NCBI GenBank assembly: GCA_014304965.1 | Contig: JACRTZ010000215.1 | Span: forward strand, 1 to 6,848 | DNA from: Vulcanimicrobiota bacterium | GTDB taxonomy: Bacteria; Vulcanimicrobiota; Vulcanimicrobiia; Vulcanimicrobiales; Vulcanimicrobiaceae | Direction: 5' to 3' | Length of the DNA stretch: 6,848 bases | Part shown: piece after piece, positions 5,540 to 6,848 of the stretch | Numbering within the stretch: the stretch's first letter is position 1 | Layout of the letters: every line of letters begins with the position of its first letter | Program-made: the position numbers and the translations under genes | Notes under the pieces: model-generated | Told to the model about the DNA's origin: nothing | What the model saw: only the letters and a program-made list of their open reading frames with translations | Database searches by the model: none

Positions 5540-6832
5540 TTACTCCTCCGAAGGTGCGGGCGCGTCTTCCCACAGCGGCAAGATTCCGGCGACGGCGATG
5601 CGCCGCTCGGATAAGATCGTCCGAACGGCGTCGCCGTCGTTCGTCGCCGCGGAACAGAGAGCGGGAACGCCGTCGAAGATGGTGGCAGGCACGTTTGCTT
5701 CGGCAAGCGCTTCGCGCGCGGGGCGGACGTCGCCGAGCGTGCGCACGCGCACGACGTGGCCCAGTGCAGGTGCGCGCTCGATGCCCGCGACGGGCGTTAG
5801 CGTTTGGTCCGGCACGCGAGCGCCGTGACGGCCCGCTTCGATGCTGCGCAGGACCGAGACCACGTCCCCGATGACGGCGGAAGCCGTCGGCGCGCTGCCG
5901 GCTCCCGTGCCCGAAAACGTCAGCGAGCCCGAGCTGCGGCCGATGACGCGAATACAATTCTGCGCTCCGGACGGCTTCGCGAAGGCATGTTCGGCCGCGA
6001 CGAATGCCGGCGTCACGATCGAACCTTCGGCGCGGGCGCACGCGATCAACTTGATCCGCAAGCCCAGACGCTTGCCGAGTGAGACGTCCTCGCTCGTTAC
6101 GCCCGTTATGCCGGTGCGCGGAACGGACGTCGCGACGAGCGCGCGGCGGAAACCGAGCTGCACGAGAATGGCCAACTTGTGGGCGGCGTCCACCCCCTCG
6201 ACGTCATTGGTCGGGTCGGCTTCGGCGAAGCCCAGCGCCTGAGCGCGCTCGAGCGCGCGCTCGTAGGTTGCGCCGGCGAACATTTCGGAGAGGATGAAAT
6301 TCGTCGTACCGTTGAGCACACCACCGACTTCGAGGATGTCCTCGCCCGCCAAGGATTCTGCGATCGTTCGCACGATCGGAATAGCGCCGCCGACGGCCGC
6401 CTCGTACGCAATGGTGACGCGGTGCTGCGCCGCGAGGGCGCGCAGTTGCGGGCCGCGCGTCGCGAGCACGTCCTTGTTGGCCGTGACCACGTGCTTGCCG
6501 GAGCGCAAGGCGGTTTCGATCGCGTCGGCCGCGACGGTCGTACCCCCGATGCACTCGATCACGACGTCGATGTCGGGCGACGTTACGAGCGCCTCGACGT
6601 CCTCACCGAGCAGTGCGGAGGGAATCCACGCCGGCCGCGCCTTGGCGCGCGAGCGAACGGCGATCCCATCGAGTGAATAGGTCGTCCCGCCGCGGACGGC
6701 GATCGCGGGGGCCGAAGCGATAAGCAGCTTCGCAACGCCCGCTCCCACGGTTCCGCAGCCCAATAGGGCGATGCGGACGTGCCGTTGGACGGCGTCGGTG
6801 CGAACCGCGTGCGCTGGGTGAGTGAGCGACAA
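5540..6832 (-). CDS. hom: Homoserine dehydrogenase
   Basis: The enzyme reduces L-aspartate 4-semialdehyde to L-homoserine with NAD(P)H, at the branch toward methionine and threonine. The 430 residues counted from a TTG at 6832 show a Rossmann motif, LLGCGTVGAGV (23-33), then IECIGG (92-97), the catalytic-region lysine K120 in TANKDVLA, and EAAVGGAIPIV (144-154). These are followed by GGVLNGTTNFIL (170-181), and the substrate and catalytic residues E204, D215 and K219 in GFAEADP and VDAAHKLA. GTGAGSAPTASAVIGDVV (308-325) closes the catalytic part. Residues about 357-421 look like a short ACT fold but lack the usual DxPG loop. No ATG or GTG lies between the TTG and the Rossmann motif, and the frame stays open to the window edge. 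The start is therefore either this TTG, with a possible AAGGT site upstream (complement of 6840-6844), or a codon outside the window. It is the first visible gene of the hom-metY-metX operon. Confidence 0.93.
   Translation of the reverse strand: MSLTHPAHAVRTDAVQRHVRIALLGCGTVGAGVAKLLIASAPAIAVRGGTTYSLDGIAVRSRAKARPAWIPSALLGEDVEALVTSPDIDVVIECIGGTTVAADAIETALRSGKHVVTANKDVLATRGPQLRALAAQHRVTIAYEAAVGGAIPIVRTIAESLAGEDILEVGGVLNGTTNFILSEMFAGATYERALERAQALGFAEADPTNDVEGVDAAHKLAILVQLGFRRALVATSVPRTGITGVTSEDVSLGKRLGLRIKLIACARAEGSIVTPAFVAAEHAFAKPSGAQNCIRVIGRSSGSLTFSGTGAGSAPTASAVIGDVVSVLRSIEAGRHGARVPDQTLTPVAGIERAPALGHVVRVRTLGDVRPAREALAEANVPATIFDGVPALCSAATNDGDAVRTILSERRIAVAGILPLWEDAPAPSEE
5543..5549 (-). promoter_or_regulatory. 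Ribosome binding site of metY, inside the 3' end of hom
   Basis: The minus strand reads GGAGGAG here, then TAATC, then GTG at 5537. The site encodes the last Glu-Glu residues of Hom, and the TAA stop of hom follows directly. It decides the metY start within a frame that is open for about 500 bases further upstream, and it suggests ribosomes can pass from hom to metY. Confidence 0.8.
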
Positions 6833-6848
6833 GCGATCTACCTTGGTT

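Noticed and set aside
5538..6041. N-terminal extension of the metY frame, giving a 603-residue product or a fusion protein
   Set aside because: The extension is an arginine-rich out-of-frame reading of hom. Homology starts at 5537, where a GTG follows an ideal ribosome binding site.
1..6848. Mobile elements, CRISPR arrays, tRNA or rRNA genes, toxin-antitoxin or defence genes
   Set aside because: No transposase or integrase motifs, no regularly spaced repeats, no RNA gene signatures and no coding space left for such systems were found by reading the sequence.

Overview
The window comes from a GC-rich bacterial chromosome. Its genes are tightly packed, often start with GTG, and have good GGAGG-type ribosome binding sites. 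Nothing fixes the phylum: all readable genes are metabolic, and there is no rRNA, tRNA or lineage marker. A soil or environmental bacterium is a reasonable guess, no more.

Plus strand, 1-2604: a run of three genes reading left to right. The first is the C-terminal half of an NMT1/THI5-type ABC transporter substrate-binding protein, cut by the window edge. Twelve bases later comes an enolase-superfamily enzyme that matches D(-)-tartrate dehydratase (TarD) in length and active-site pattern. After a 78-base spacer comes a crotonase-fold protein of the ECHDC3 type that lacks both classical catalytic glutamates. Together they look like part of a cassette for uptake and breakdown of a hydroxy acid. 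Tartrate to oxaloacetate is the best-supported step; the roles of the transporter and the crotonase are inferred.

Minus strand, 6848-2641: a compact operon reading right to left, in the order hom (homoserine dehydrogenase), metY (O-acetylhomoserine sulfhydrylase), metX (homoserine O-acyltransferase) and then a small four-helix membrane protein of unknown function. hom and metY are separated by 2 bases, metY and metX overlap by 4 bases (GTGA), and the membrane gene follows 39 bases later. The first three enzymes carry aspartate semialdehyde to homoserine, then O-acylhomoserine, then homocysteine by direct sulfhydrylation. The promoter and any SAM-responsive leader would lie beyond the right edge.

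The two gene groups converge with only 36 bases between their stop codons and no clear hairpin terminator. No mobile element, CRISPR array, RNA gene or phage feature was found, and no gap exceeds 300 bases. I see no convincing undescribed system. The most unusual points are the glutamate-less crotonase beside tarD, a MetX that seems to lack an internal segment, a divergent ACT-like tail on Hom, and the uncharacterised membrane protein in the methionine operon.
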